From contig CM114274.1 of the NCBI GenBank assembly GCA_050084515.1, positions 33,356,001 through 33,420,000 of the forward strand: a stretch of 64,000 nucleotides of DNA, written 5' to 3'. The notes under the pieces were generated by a model that was not told the DNA's origin, searched no databases, and saw only the letters and a list, made by a program, of their open reading frames with translations. The translations under genes and the position numbers were made by a program. The stretch is from Blasia pusilla. Its lineage: Eukaryota > Marchantiophyta > Marchantiopsida > Blasiales. Positions 20,421 through 30,805 of this stretch are shown here, in pieces; position 1 is the stretch's first letter, and each line of letters opens with the position of its first letter.

Positions 20421-22132
20421 TGTCTTTTAGGATAGATCGGTGAGTTATAGTAGAGCGCCTTCTCAAGTAGTGGAGGACAGGCTTAGGAGGTCGAGGATGA
20501 CATGTTGAGGCCTCGCGAAACCTGAGAGAGCAGGTTTCCCCTTCGTTTCGGCTCATTTGGAGCCATATTGAGGAACTTACTATTTTAGATAAGGACCATT
20601 TTTAGCACATAGTCGAATTTCAATTTTTGGTAAGTGCCTTTTGACCTCCTACATCAGGTTAAGAGCCAAGGAGGTGATTTGGGAGCATAAGTTACCATGG
20701 AAAGAGCTTGAAAGAGGGGAGGGGTATACCTCAAGGAGAGAGAGCTTTAGAGCTTATTCTCTCTTTGTTGAACCTCTTGGCATGAGGCGGCGAAGATATG
20801 GTCCCTTTCCTTGTGAGTGTATCCCAAGCCTGTCATTAGGAGAGTGGGTTTGGTTTGACATTGAGAGAGACATGTGAGAGTGCACATATGTGAGAACTAT
20901 GGTATTGTGAGAGAGACTGGATCTTATTTTACAAAGAGAGAAATGAGGGAGTGAGAGAGCTTCATGGAGGAGCTCGCTAGTTGCTCAATATTTGGTGCAG
21001 GTTGGGGGACCGTGTTCCCCGCTTCATGACTCATGGGAGTGCTCGTCGGAGCAAGAGACGTGTGAGTTTGTTGTTTGCTTTGCTCATTGATTTGTATAGG
21101 AGAGTGGCACACGGAAACATTACCCAATTCTCGATAGGAATTGAGTATGGGGGCGGATTGCTCCATGCCGGTGGTCTCAAGAGCACCATGTAGCTTGCTG
21201 ATTTGTGTTCTCACCGGTTTTACATTTTTACTAGGAGAAATCAGCGCGAAAGCACTGCCAGATTTTGTATTGGAGAAAGAGACGTTAGGCTTTACGATAG
21301 TCCCCGTCAATTTTTACTGGAATGTCCGATTCAAAATATTTTTGACGTCGTTGTAGATCGTGAAGTTGTGTAACAGACGGCGCAAAATTTGGAGTTGCGG
21401 GAAAAAAAGTTATGGTCAATCTTGCAAAACTGCCATTGCTAGGCAATTTTTAGGGTCAAATTGTTCAAACCCTAAACCAGCCGCCGCGCCGGTGGCGGTC
21501 GTCGCCATCATAGTCACCGTCAACGGTCAATTATCAATGTCAACGGTCCACCGTCAATAGTCCACCGTGACCATGACCGTCAACGGTCCACCATCCATCG
21601 TCCATCGTCGGCTGCCGTCGTTGCCTAGCATTGCTCAGAGCCGCGTTCGGCCGTGCTTAGCAATAGTTCCAGCCGGCTTGCGGTGTATGTTGTGTGGTTT
21701 CACTCGAGGTGCAACCACTATTCTAGTCTGTGATGGATGTTCGAGAAGATGGCATATGGCATGTTTGACGCCACCTCTCGCTAGGGTTCCTCAAGGACGA
21801 TGGATGTGTCCCGGATGTACATAACGTAGGTAGTTCTACATTCCGACTTGTGTCTGTGACATGGATGACAAGAAGGAGACTAACGATGGAGCCACATGAG
21901 CACCTGACCTTCTTGCTCTTAGCGTCCGAGAGATGTATGTCATGGTAGGTAGGGATAGATGGGTATCTGGAATTAGAGGGACCTAACCACCAACTAGGGG
22001 GGCGATTGGAGATATTTTGGTACTTCTTGTCTCGATGTTTGGATGCCATGAGTTAGCATGGGATCGTGCGTGTTTGTGTGTGTGTTTGGGGACAACGATG
22101 TATGTTGTATAGCGATGTGTATGCGCACGACA
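20421..22132 (+). mobile_element. Internally deleted derivative of the Ty3-like element
   Basis: It starts TGTC at 20,421 (block A3 to 20,931, ending ATCTTATTTTAC). It keeps the GAGAGA-rich leader and then has about 700 bp with no pol similarity that I can see, including a stretch of GTCAACGGTC-type repeats near 21,520-21,600. Next come an intact PHD finger frame, the G-run (21,997-22,002) and block B3 ending GCACGACA at 22,132. Protease, methyltransferase, reverse transcriptase and integrase are all absent. No matching target duplication was found. The order A-internal-B with single copies of A and B could arise from the larger form by recombination between B1 and B2. Confidence 0.72.
21567..21824 (+). 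CDS. Intact PHD-finger ORF in the deleted element copy
   Basis: An uninterrupted 85-codon frame ending GRWMCPGCT-stop. The finger reads CMLCGFTRGATT, LVCDGCSRRWHMACLTPP, RWMCPGC: the full Cys4-His-Cys3 set with the conserved Trp. About 30 upstream residues rich in Pro, Ser and Arg have no recognised domain. In the larger copy the finger is the tail of the integrase; here it has no integrase in front. I cannot tell whether it is expressed, and the start codon is uncertain. Alternatively it survives only because it is close to the 3' terminus, which short derivatives need to keep. Confidence 0.7.
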   Translation: MTMTVNGPPSIVHRRLPSLPSIAQSRVRPCLAIVPAGLRCMLCGFTRGATTILVCDGCSRRWHMACLTPPLARVPQGRWMCPGCT

Positions 22133-23492
22133 TGACCCTTATATAAAGATGTGCCATCTATACCAGTTCAGCCACTTTATGCAAATCAACCTATATTTCC
22201 AATGGATGAAATGCGGCCTAGAGTACCACTCCACATCTACAAAGGAGTATTGGCACTGTTGGATAGCTCACAGGATCAGATAGATTCACTCAACAAGAGT
22301 AATGAATATTTGAATGACTTACTGTCATCCATCAATGAGGAGAATTAGATTCATATGGAGAAGATTTCTTACTTGAAAGCAAACACGAAGGATGCTCAAA
22401 ACCACCTCAAGGATTTCTTGTAGGAGATTGATCACCTAATATGCTCTAATCCAAAGCTTCAATTGCAAGCAAATATCATCAAGTCTTTGCTCTAGCCTTA
22501 CCAACCATCTGCCTAGTTAGCAGTTGTTAGGATAGCAGGAGTCAACAACACAATTACTTCCATTAGAATGTGGCATTGACGAGCACATGTCATATAGATT
22601 GCAGATTTTATTTGTCACTGCAGGGCAATATAAGAGTATATGTAGTCTGTTGAACTATTTACTAGGCTGCAGTTGTTTACTACTTTTTGCACTACAGGCC
22701 ACTATGAAAAGTAGACATGTACTTCTGATCATGAAATATGGCCCCATATGTACTTCTATTTTTGGATGAACTAAAGGGATGATTACTGCAATTGGTTCCT
22801 TTTATGTAGATTATCCATTATTTTTTTTTTTCAATCCAATCATTACATTGCTACACATATGCCATTTTTCTGATCATAATGTCTACTTGCACATGTCTCC
22901 AACTCTTTCACATAATTTATATTCAAATTTGCTTCAGTTTGTATGTCTATATTCAATCTTTTCCAGAGATCTCTATACCAATTACATTAGTATCTGTCAC
23001 CCTCTTTTTCTGCAACTAGATTTGTAATGCATAGGTCATCGTTTCTCATCACCTCAGCTATACTTAAATTGTAATTGGTGGATTGCTACTTTTTTCAGTC
23101 AACTAAGATACTGAATCATTCAATTTTTTTTTATTTTGTGCACTCAAAAGGATAAATTTCCACACCAGTTCCTACTTATTACATTAGTTTTCCTATTTAA
23201 CATTTATGTCATCATTCAGTCACTTCATGCAATGGTTTCTATTGTTGTCGAGTCTGTTCATTCATCCTTGTACTTTTCATACCATACACTTACCACTTTG
23301 CAAAAGTTTCTATAAGATTAACATTCACATCTACAAGCTTCCATGTTTTCCTACCATATTGAAAGTGAATCATTTCGTAAATTTGTCTACACTCAACTAT
23401 TGCTATCTTCATCCGCTTTTGATAATTGTGATTCATTTTTTCCACTTTCATCTTGCATTCTTATAACCTAAGCATTCCAACTTAATAATATA
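22133..23492. other. Older element remainder and AT-rich spacer
   Basis: A short + frame at 22,151-22,348 (EMRPRVPLHIYKGVLALLDS followed by a Gln/Asn/Leu-rich, coiled-coil-like tail) is protein-like and continues past a stop with similar composition to about 22,490. It may be part of the same Helitron-associated unit. From 22,560 to 23,492 I see only AT-rich sequence with thymine runs. Confidence 0.35.
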
Positions 23493-24810
23493 CAAGTAAG
23501 GTGCCTGTGTGATGCACAAGTAAAAGTTATTCCATGGAAAAAATATTTATTATGAATTCTTTAAGAGGATTTCGTGGATCCGATTTATTTCAGCGCTTGC
23601 AATTATTGGCCCAGATTGTGCGAAGCCAACTTGATCCAAGTAGTGGGCTTCGGTTTTTGTTCAGGATCATACCAACTATATTTTGAATGATCGGGGGTCT
23701 GTAAGGATCAACTCTAATACCGCGAAGTTTATTTCAGCAAAATCGTGAACTTGTTCCTCATGATTTCATGAATCTTGTACGGAGGCCGGTAGTCCTTCAG
23801 TTCCACCGCCTAACGTTGCACCTACGCTTACTCACATCTTGAACCAATATTCACATCGTTGCAGCGTGTAATGTTTGCATTGCTTGGTGCCATTTATATT
23901 TCAACTCTAAGCACCGATGCATCGGTTTTCCACCGACCCGTCGACCTCGACATGTGCGTTTGAGGTCTACATCTAGGGACACATATACGTGCTCAAAAAT
24001 CTCCACAGATCTAGCTTCGCGCCAGGTTTTCTCGATGGAATATCGGGCCCTTATGAGTGCATTCATTTGTTGCCTTGGAATTCTTTTTCTCTTGTAACAT
24101 TAGCACAGTCCCTGCTCTTGACACAGCGCAGTTGAAATATCTAACTGCTTATCTCGCTTCCGGCCCTACCATTGAATGAGTCGGTTGGCTTCCTTGACCT
24201 TCTCAAGATTGATCATTGGCAAGGTTACAGGGAACCTCAAGCTAGTATCTCTGCTTCAAGTAAAAATAGAATGTGCATAAAGCATGGGATCAAATCTTGG
24301 TAGGATCTACACATAAATCATGTCAATTGCACCCGCGAGTGCTACGATTTCCAGTTGATCGATCTTTGTCGTGACTGCTCCATTTGGAACAATCTGCCAG
24401 TTCGCTGTTGGGTTTGATGACTTACACAAGCATTGATACTTTTTGTAAGCTAATTTACTAATATCTCGCTCGGTAAGTTGGAAACCTCATTTAAGAAACT
24501 AAGAAACTTCGCTGCTCTAAGACTATGTAGCCATGCAATAGGATCAATCCGTGGTTGTTAATGGAGATCTAGACAAGATCGATCCCGAAGTTGTACATGG
24601 AAATGTAGAGCCCTAGTTGTAATGCTTGCTGAACCAGCTGAACAAAGAGGTACAAAGAAAACCGGTCTGATCGAGCTTGAGCTGGAAAACTCAACTCCCA
24701 GATTATATAATGTTTTTGATGAATGAGGAATTCGTTATCCTGAAAATTATTGATGTAAACCGTTCTCGAGAAGAATCCCCCAATCCAAAAATTTAAAAGT
24801 AATAAATAAA

Positions 24811-25010
24811 TAAAGAATGAAAGATAAAAAGGAAAAATTTCTAGAGAAAAAGTGGGAAAAAAAATTTGTGGGAAGAGGAAAAAAAGGAAAAAGGAAAGTT
24901 GGGAGAGAAAATACGAAAAAAACCTCTTTAAAAAATGGGGAAAAAGTTGGCATGAAGAGGAAAAAAAGGAAAAGGGCAAACAGAGAGTAGGAAAAAAAAG
25001 GAAAGTATTA
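24811..25010. repeat. Purine-rich low-complexity tract
   Basis: About 200 bases composed almost entirely of A and G, as in repeated GGAAAAA units. Long minus-strand frames here (Phe/Ser/Leu-rich) are produced by this composition and are not genes. Confidence 0.8.
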
Positions 25011-25137
25011 TAATAAATACTATCAAGCCTACTACCGGACCTAGTCCTTACCTAACATCGAATCCCAACCCTACCCATTGTTGACGTCGCCTCTGCAAAT
25101 CGCAAGCCCAGACTGGATGCAGAGATCTAAACAGCTC

Positions 25138-25290
25138 AAATTATCTGGACCGTGAGATCATCAATCAGACGACCAACATTTGAGACATGGCCACCCCTCT
25201 CCCCCTACCTGATTCTAACGGTCCAGATTATCTGGACCGGTAGATCATCAATCGCACGGCCAACGTCTGAAATGCGGCTGCCCTTCACCC
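25138..25290 (+). repeat. Diverged tandem duplication of about 70 bp
   Basis: ATTATCTGGACCGTGAGATC followed by ATCAATCAGACG and CCAACATTTGA is repeated about 75 bp later as ATTATCTGGACCGGTAGATC, ATCAATCGCACG, CCAACGTCTGA, each followed by a Pro-codon-like CC-rich stretch. It lies within the putative Helitron cargo. Function is unknown. Confidence 0.7.
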
Positions 25291-26279
25291 TCTTCCCCCT
25301 CCCCCCCTACCCCAATCGGCTGCCCCCGTAGCCTCACTTCTCTTGACAGCGCCCAGTCGCCTCTCACGGACTTCGCTCTCAGCCTCTCACTCGGCTTCGC
25401 TCTCCATCGGCTGTGGAGGCTCTTCGCACCCCGATCGTCTTTTGTTCAATTTGGAGAACAACGGCCTGCTCATAGGGCTTGAGAGCGCACGTAGCTCTCA
25501 AGTGCCTTCTTTGCTAGAAAGTTTGAGTACCTGTGCGCGCTTGAGAGCACGAGTATGCCCTTCTTAGAGCGCTCATCCCTCACGCGCACAACTCGCAGTT
25601 CTTGTGCATGGCTCTACGTTGATGGAGAGAGGAAATGTGCCATGCCTCTCCGAATTTGCTCTTCTTTTCCCTCTCACGCACGGCTCTAGGGAGATGCGAT
25701 TCGTTGCGCGTTTGCTTGCTGGTGCCTCATTGCACCTACTCTCGCACCGGCCTTGCACCTGATGCTTGGTTCTTGGCTTTCAGCTTGGTGCTTTGTTCTT
25801 GCCTTGCAGCTTGGTTCATTCTTTGCGCCTTGCAAAGTATTATCTCATGTGCACGGCTTGCATTTGTTGCCACTAGGTGTAGGTAGTTAGTTTGCGTTTG
25901 GGTCCTCTCTTGGGCACTACCGACAACGCGGTCTCATGTAAACCGGAGACACCATCCGATATTCACACCTTATGCACTCATTGATTGTTCTCTCAAGGTT
26001 GTGTTCACAAACGGCAAGCTTTTCAATCAGATAGATTTTTACAAATGTGGCAAATTGATTTCAAGGGCGCGGCCTGTTGTGGCCGCGCTCACAAACTTCC
26101 ACGGCTCCTTGGGTGCAGTAACGTAGCCGCACAACCTTACGTTGTGCTTTTTTGATGAAGTCGCCTTAGACTTCATCGAAAGCCCCTTCCCTTGTGTGGA
26201 CTTTTTTGATGTGAATCTGGTTGGCTGCATTTTGTTTTGCACCTCTATCGAGAATGGTTTCAGGTCTGAGAGCCGTGCT

Positions 26280-26560
26280 CATGAGCCACTAGAGTTGCAT
26301 TCGAAGTCGGAGCTGGAGCTGGTCTTGGAGCTGGAATTGGAGTTGGTCGCGGAGCTAGAGCTGAGCCGAGTAAGGACCGTGCTCGGGAGCCGCTGGAGCT
26401 ACAACCAAAGTCGGAGTAGGAGCGGGAGGCGGAGTCGGAGGTGAGTTGAGTAGAGGCCGTGCTTGGGAGCCATTGGAGCTATAGCCAAAGTCAAGGTTGG
26501 AGTGGGATACGGAGTCGGAGTTGAAGTTGAAGTTGAAGTTGGAGCTACAGGCAAGCCTTG
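26280..26560 (+). repeat. GAGCTG/GAGTTG-type short repeat region
   Basis: Imperfect 6-bp repeats of GAGCTG, GAGTTG and GAGTCG type, with two longer copies of a segment containing CGTGCT(C/T)GGGAGCC. The resulting Glu-Leu-rich frame (26,142-26,444) is a by-product. It lies within the putative Helitron cargo. Confidence 0.7.
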
Positions 26561-27410
26561 CTGAATCGGGAGGAGATGGCAGGAGCTAAATCAAAATCTG
26601 AACTCATTGTAGCACTACCTGGATTTCAAGAAGCATACAAACATTAGAATACTATTGTGTATGATGCTAGAGGTAGAGCTTAGAAACTATTGCACTACTC
26701 GTAACAATCTTTTCATAATAAACCTCGGAATGCTCAACCCCAAGGGTTTGTGAAAAGAAAGCAAGTAAAATGAATGCGTATCAGTTGATGTCACCTGATT
26801 GTTGAGAGTACAGTGGGGAGTTGTAATCTCTATGAAGCAACTAATACAATGCTCCTCGTAGTTTTGAAACGTGAGCGCACCTTCTTGCTTCCCTCTCGCC
26901 AACTCTTTGCTAAGTGAGAGGTCATTTAAATAGACGGATGTCCCTTCTCCCAAAGATCGTAACTATCCTTAGGACAAAATTTGAAAACTAGAAAAAACCG
27001 TTAGAGTCTAATGCGGCGGATAACCCTAAACCCTAAAATGCACCACCCAACGGCTATGAGATACAAGCCTCGGAAGCCGGTTTTTTTTATCTTCTCATTT
27101 GCCAAAAAGTCCACGTGGCAGAAGCTGGGGTGTTTGCACTTTTGAGAACATACTCTCTCATAATAGTACAGATTTCATACCACTACCCACAACCATATAA
27201 TAACTTGACACCATGCAAAAAGTCCATAAAACCATCACATAAACTACTTCATACTATAGAGTGATAGACACAAATAACGTACACAAATTTCATACACTTC
27301 TTGCACCTTGCATGATTTTACTTCTTCACAATTACTTTCAAGTAACTTCACTATTTTTGACCATCATTCCATTATATTTGAGGATTTCAGGTAAACCGTC
27401 CTAACTCTCA

Positions 27411-28471
27411 TCTATATTATTATGGGAGAGTGCCTTATTGATTTGCCAACACCTCTCTTCTTGACACATGGCAAGTGGGTAACAAGAAAATGTTTCACAT
27501 GCTAGGGGCAACATGAAAAAAATTTGAATTTATGTGCAACATCATTAATTTCTTCCCTTCATGGGCTACACACTAGCTCTTCAAACACTTTTTTATTTCT
27601 CTTGCATCGTCCGGGCATCTCATCTATATTATTATGGGAGAGTGCCTTCTTGATTTGCAAACACCTATTTGCTTAACACGTGGCAAATGGGCAGCAAGAA
27701 AATATTTCACATGCTACGGGGAGCAAGAAAAAAAATACAATTTATGTACAACATCATTAATCTCTTTCCTCCACGGGCTATACACTAGCTCTTCAAACAC
27801 TTTTTTATTTCTCTTGCATCACACGGGCACCTCATGTATATTATTATGGGAGAGTGCCTTCTTGATTTGCAAACACCTCTATGCTTGACACATGGCAACT
27901 GGGCAGTAAGAGAATGTTTTACATGCTACGAGCATTAAGAAAAAAAAAATGTAGAGCATCATTAATCTCTTCCCTTCATGGGCCACACACTAGCTCTTTG
28001 AACACTTCTTTTATTTCCTTTGCATCGCACAGGCACCTCATCTATATTTTTATGGGAGAGTGCCTTCTTGATTTGCGAACACCTATATGCTTGACACGTG
28101 GTAACTGGGCAGCAAGAAAATATTTCACATGCTACGGGTAGCAGGAAAATAATTTGAATTAATGTAGAACATCATTAATCTCTTCCCTTCCGGGCTATAC
28201 ACTAGATCTTCAAACAATTTTTCTATTTCCCTTGCGTCGTACGAGCACCTCATCTATATTATTATGGGAGAATGCCTTTTTGATTTGCAAACACCTCTCT
28301 GCTTGACACATGACAACTGGATAACAATAAAATGTTTCACATGCTATGGACAAAAAAAAAAAGAAGGTTGGAATTAATGTAGAACATCATTAATCTCTTG
28401 CCTTCACGAACATTACACTAGTTCTTCAAATGCTTTTTTATTTTCCGTGCATCGCACGAGCACCTTACTAA
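27411..28471 (+). mobile_element. Helitron array: five head-to-tail units of about 212 bp
   Basis: Units begin TCTATATTATTATGGGAG or a close variant at 27,411, 27,623, 27,835, 28,041 and 28,253. Each runs through GCCTTCTTGATTTGCAAACA, a ACACGTGGCAA-like motif, CATCATTAATCTCTTCCCTT and a hairpin near its end (GTGCATCGCACG in the last unit). The first unit follows a host A, and the last ends with CTAA at 28,468-28,471 followed by T, so the array as a whole obeys the Helitron rule of insertion between A and T. Internal joints lack CTRR. No protein is encoded. Single related ends occur at 3,871, 4,530, 27,172 and 37,398. Confidence 0.75.
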
Positions 28472-29183
28472 TCCCATTTACCACGCTGACCACATTCTAG
28501 TTAAGAAGTTTAGAGGAGGGGATGATATAAAACTGATAAATTAAAATGGATAAACTTTCAAGAAGAGAAGATTTTCACAAAAAATTTAAAAATTTTTCTT
28601 CACCAGTTTGCACATGAAAGAGTAAAAAAAACAAACTTGTAAGGAGTTGAGAAAGAGTGAAAAGGAGATTTTCTTTTATTTGAAAAGGGCAAAGGACCCG
28701 AGGGATTGAGTTTAATTTTCCCGCTCTAAATTCCTCCGGAAAGGAATGGAATATTGACGAAAAAGGATGGAATCGATGGATGTCGATCAAGATCAGATTA
28801 AAATTACGACTCTGTGTCTGTGACCTAAAAGATCGATACCCTCATCTGTCTGTGGTCAACGGGTATGGCGAGAAAGTTCGAGAAACACCCGAAGAAGGCG
28901 GGTGGCTGGCGAAAAGAGCTGTATCTTTCCAGGCGAACTCAGCCAGGGTTTGGGGGCCTTTGGGCGGCCCTAGGTGCGGCGGCAAGCAAAGGTATGGGTC
29001 AAACAAAGTGGGTCATGAGAAAAAGCGAAGAAACGCACTTGGAGTTGACAGAGAAGATTGACCAGCCCTTCGTAAGATCCTCAGCTTTAGGATTTGGCCG
29101 GGAGAACACCCATCGCCAAGATAGTAGAGCGGCGTTCGAAGGATCAATGGTCCAGAATCTGCCCTAACTCCCAGCTAACCAAC

Positions 29184-29224
29184 TTCCGAAGAGATTAGAG
29201 CAATCAGCTCTAATCCCTTCGGAA
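29184..29224. repeat. 18-bp inverted repeat, one mismatch
   Basis: TTCCGAAGAGATTAGAGC at 29,184-29,201 and GCTCTAATCCCTTCGGAA at 29,207-29,224 pair over 18 bases with a single mismatch and a 5-base loop. It is about 1.6 kb upstream of the CSTF64 start codon. Confidence 0.8.
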
Positions 29225-30007
29225 ATTCAAGAGCCTGCGACTTCCATCATTACGTCGCTGCTCTCGTCGCTTACGTCAACGCTCGCGACACTATGACGAA
29301 AGGGTTGTTCACGCCCGAGCCTCCAAAGATTAGAAATTGTGAAAGCGGGTGCGTGTGGAAGGCACGCGAGTAAAGAAGCTTGTTATATGGTGTCGACACA
29401 AGTTTGCCGATTCGCGGGCTGGATCTTTGTTTGATTGTTTCAGCTAGCCAGTCACCATAACTGTGCTTTTTCCTACTAGTGTTTATCAATTCCCAGTGAT
29501 CAGATTCTGTCAGTGTGAACGGCAGGCGTGTGTTTAATAATCTGGAGCATGTGGAACGAATATTTGTTCTGCCACGAACTGCAGTGTCCCAGCACTGCAA
29601 GAGAGTGCCGTGCTATCAACAAGAAGCAATGAAAGCGATGGTACCACATACTGTGCCTACGCATCGTCATGGTGCGTCATGTCAATTCAATCCTTGCACA
29701 GTCCGACCAACTCGATTTACCCTAAAAAGAAGAAAAGAAAAAACAGGACGGACAAACTCCGCGCGCGCATCGCATTCGGCATCTTCTTCGGACAATTACA
29801 CACCCCGCTGCGCACACGAAACTCGCACTACCTACTTGTTAAAAGAAAACAAAGATGCACTTCGATAAAAACGAATGATGGAAAACCCATCGGAAGTACA
29901 AAAGAGGGGGACTCAAAGAGTCAAAACCTGAAGGCCACAACACGAAACAACCAGAAAAGGGGGCATTCCCCCCTAAAGACGAAACTCACCAACAGCAGAG
30001 ACCCTAA

Positions 30008-30030
30008 ACGCCCCTTGTTACAAGGGGCGT
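30008..30030. repeat. 10-bp GC-rich perfect hairpin
   Basis: ACGCCCCTTG at 30,008-30,017, loop TTA, then CAAGGGGCGT at 30,021-30,030, an exact inverted repeat. It lies about 0.8 kb upstream of the CSTF64 start codon. Confidence 0.7.
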
Positions 30031-30805
30031 CTGGGAATCCCTCGTCGTCGCCAGTACTGTTCGGTGATTCCTCAACGGAGAGGAAAAGGAACCACATTAA
30101 TGGTCGCCTTTCCCGAAATCGAACTCCGGGTGCGTATGGGGGAGTTCCGACAGTGGAGAAGGGCGGGGGTTATTTTCGTATGTGTTGTAAGCTCGGAAAG
30201 TGTCAGTTTTGGAGTCCATTCATCCATCTATAGCAATCCGTCCGATACGCAAATCTAGAGCTAACGCGACCGCCCATGGGGTCACGCGACGTCGCCGTCG
30301 GCGCCAGTGGGGCATAAAGCCCAGGACCGTCCAGGAGACGGACGGCAGGGGGGGGAGCCGACGGACCGACGGACGGCGAGGAGGCGGCTCGTCGCCCCCA
30401 CGAAGCACACGGAGCGACAAGAGGCGCGGGAGAAAGACGTTGCTGTAGTGTTCGAGGTTTCTCACCTTTCTTGAACTGATGCACGCGTCGCGAAGCAAAG
30501 CGAAGGGCAGTGCGGAAGGGCGGAGTGGAGCACAGACCGAGGAGGGGAGGGTGCGTCGGGTCTCCACGAACGATGGATCAATTGACGGATTGAGTGGGGC
30601 AGGCTGGCTCTGGGTGGTGGTGCTGAGGTGCCGTTGGGAGGGAGCGGAGCAGGAATGGATGGCGGACGTGCAGATGGCGAATTGAGGCAGTTGTAGGAGC
30701 GGGGCTAGGACGGAGAAGTGGATGCCAAAATATAGCGCTTGCTGCTGCTGCCGCCGCAGTACAACTAGAGACCAGTTGTCTTGAAGACGAGAGACGCGCG
30801 AGGTC

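Larger units (their letters stand above)
23493..27172 (-). mobile_element. Probable 3.7-kb Helitron carrying foreign sequence
   Basis: Read on the minus strand, the left end is TCTGTACTATTATGAGAGAG at 27,172 directly after an A. It closely resembles the 5' end of the Helitron array at 27,411. The right end has the hairpin TGTG-CATC-ACACA, a spacer and CTTG at 23,493 followed by T, resembling the CTAA end at 28,471. No Rep or helicase motifs were found inside. The interior is unlike the flanks: purine-rich tracts, GC-rich promoter-like sequence at 25,080-25,900, a GAGCTG repeat, and ACCCTAAACCCTAAA near 27,020. Capture of host sequence is the usual behaviour of plant Helitrons. The 3' CTTG departs from CTRR by one base, so the right border is less sure. 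Confidence 0.5.
28472..30805. other. Upstream region of CSTF64
   Basis: It begins AT-rich and becomes GC-rich toward the gene (from about 29,700, strongest at 30,280-30,560). Two near-perfect hairpins are present (29,184-29,224 and 30,008-30,030). The promoter and 5' UTR of CSTF64 should lie in the last several hundred bases, but I cannot point to a TATA box. Long frames here on both strands (for example the 218-codon minus frame at 30,220-30,876, which overlaps exon 1) reflect GC composition and show no family motif. Confidence 0.5.

Noticed and set aside
24569-24979. 136-codon Phe/Ser/Leu-rich minus-strand frame resembling a membrane protein
   Set aside because: Its hydrophobicity comes from a purine-only low-complexity tract read in reverse.
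27411-28471. Regular repeats as a CRISPR-like array or a satellite
   Set aside because: Units of 212 bp without spacers, Helitron ends at the borders, and plant nuclear context.
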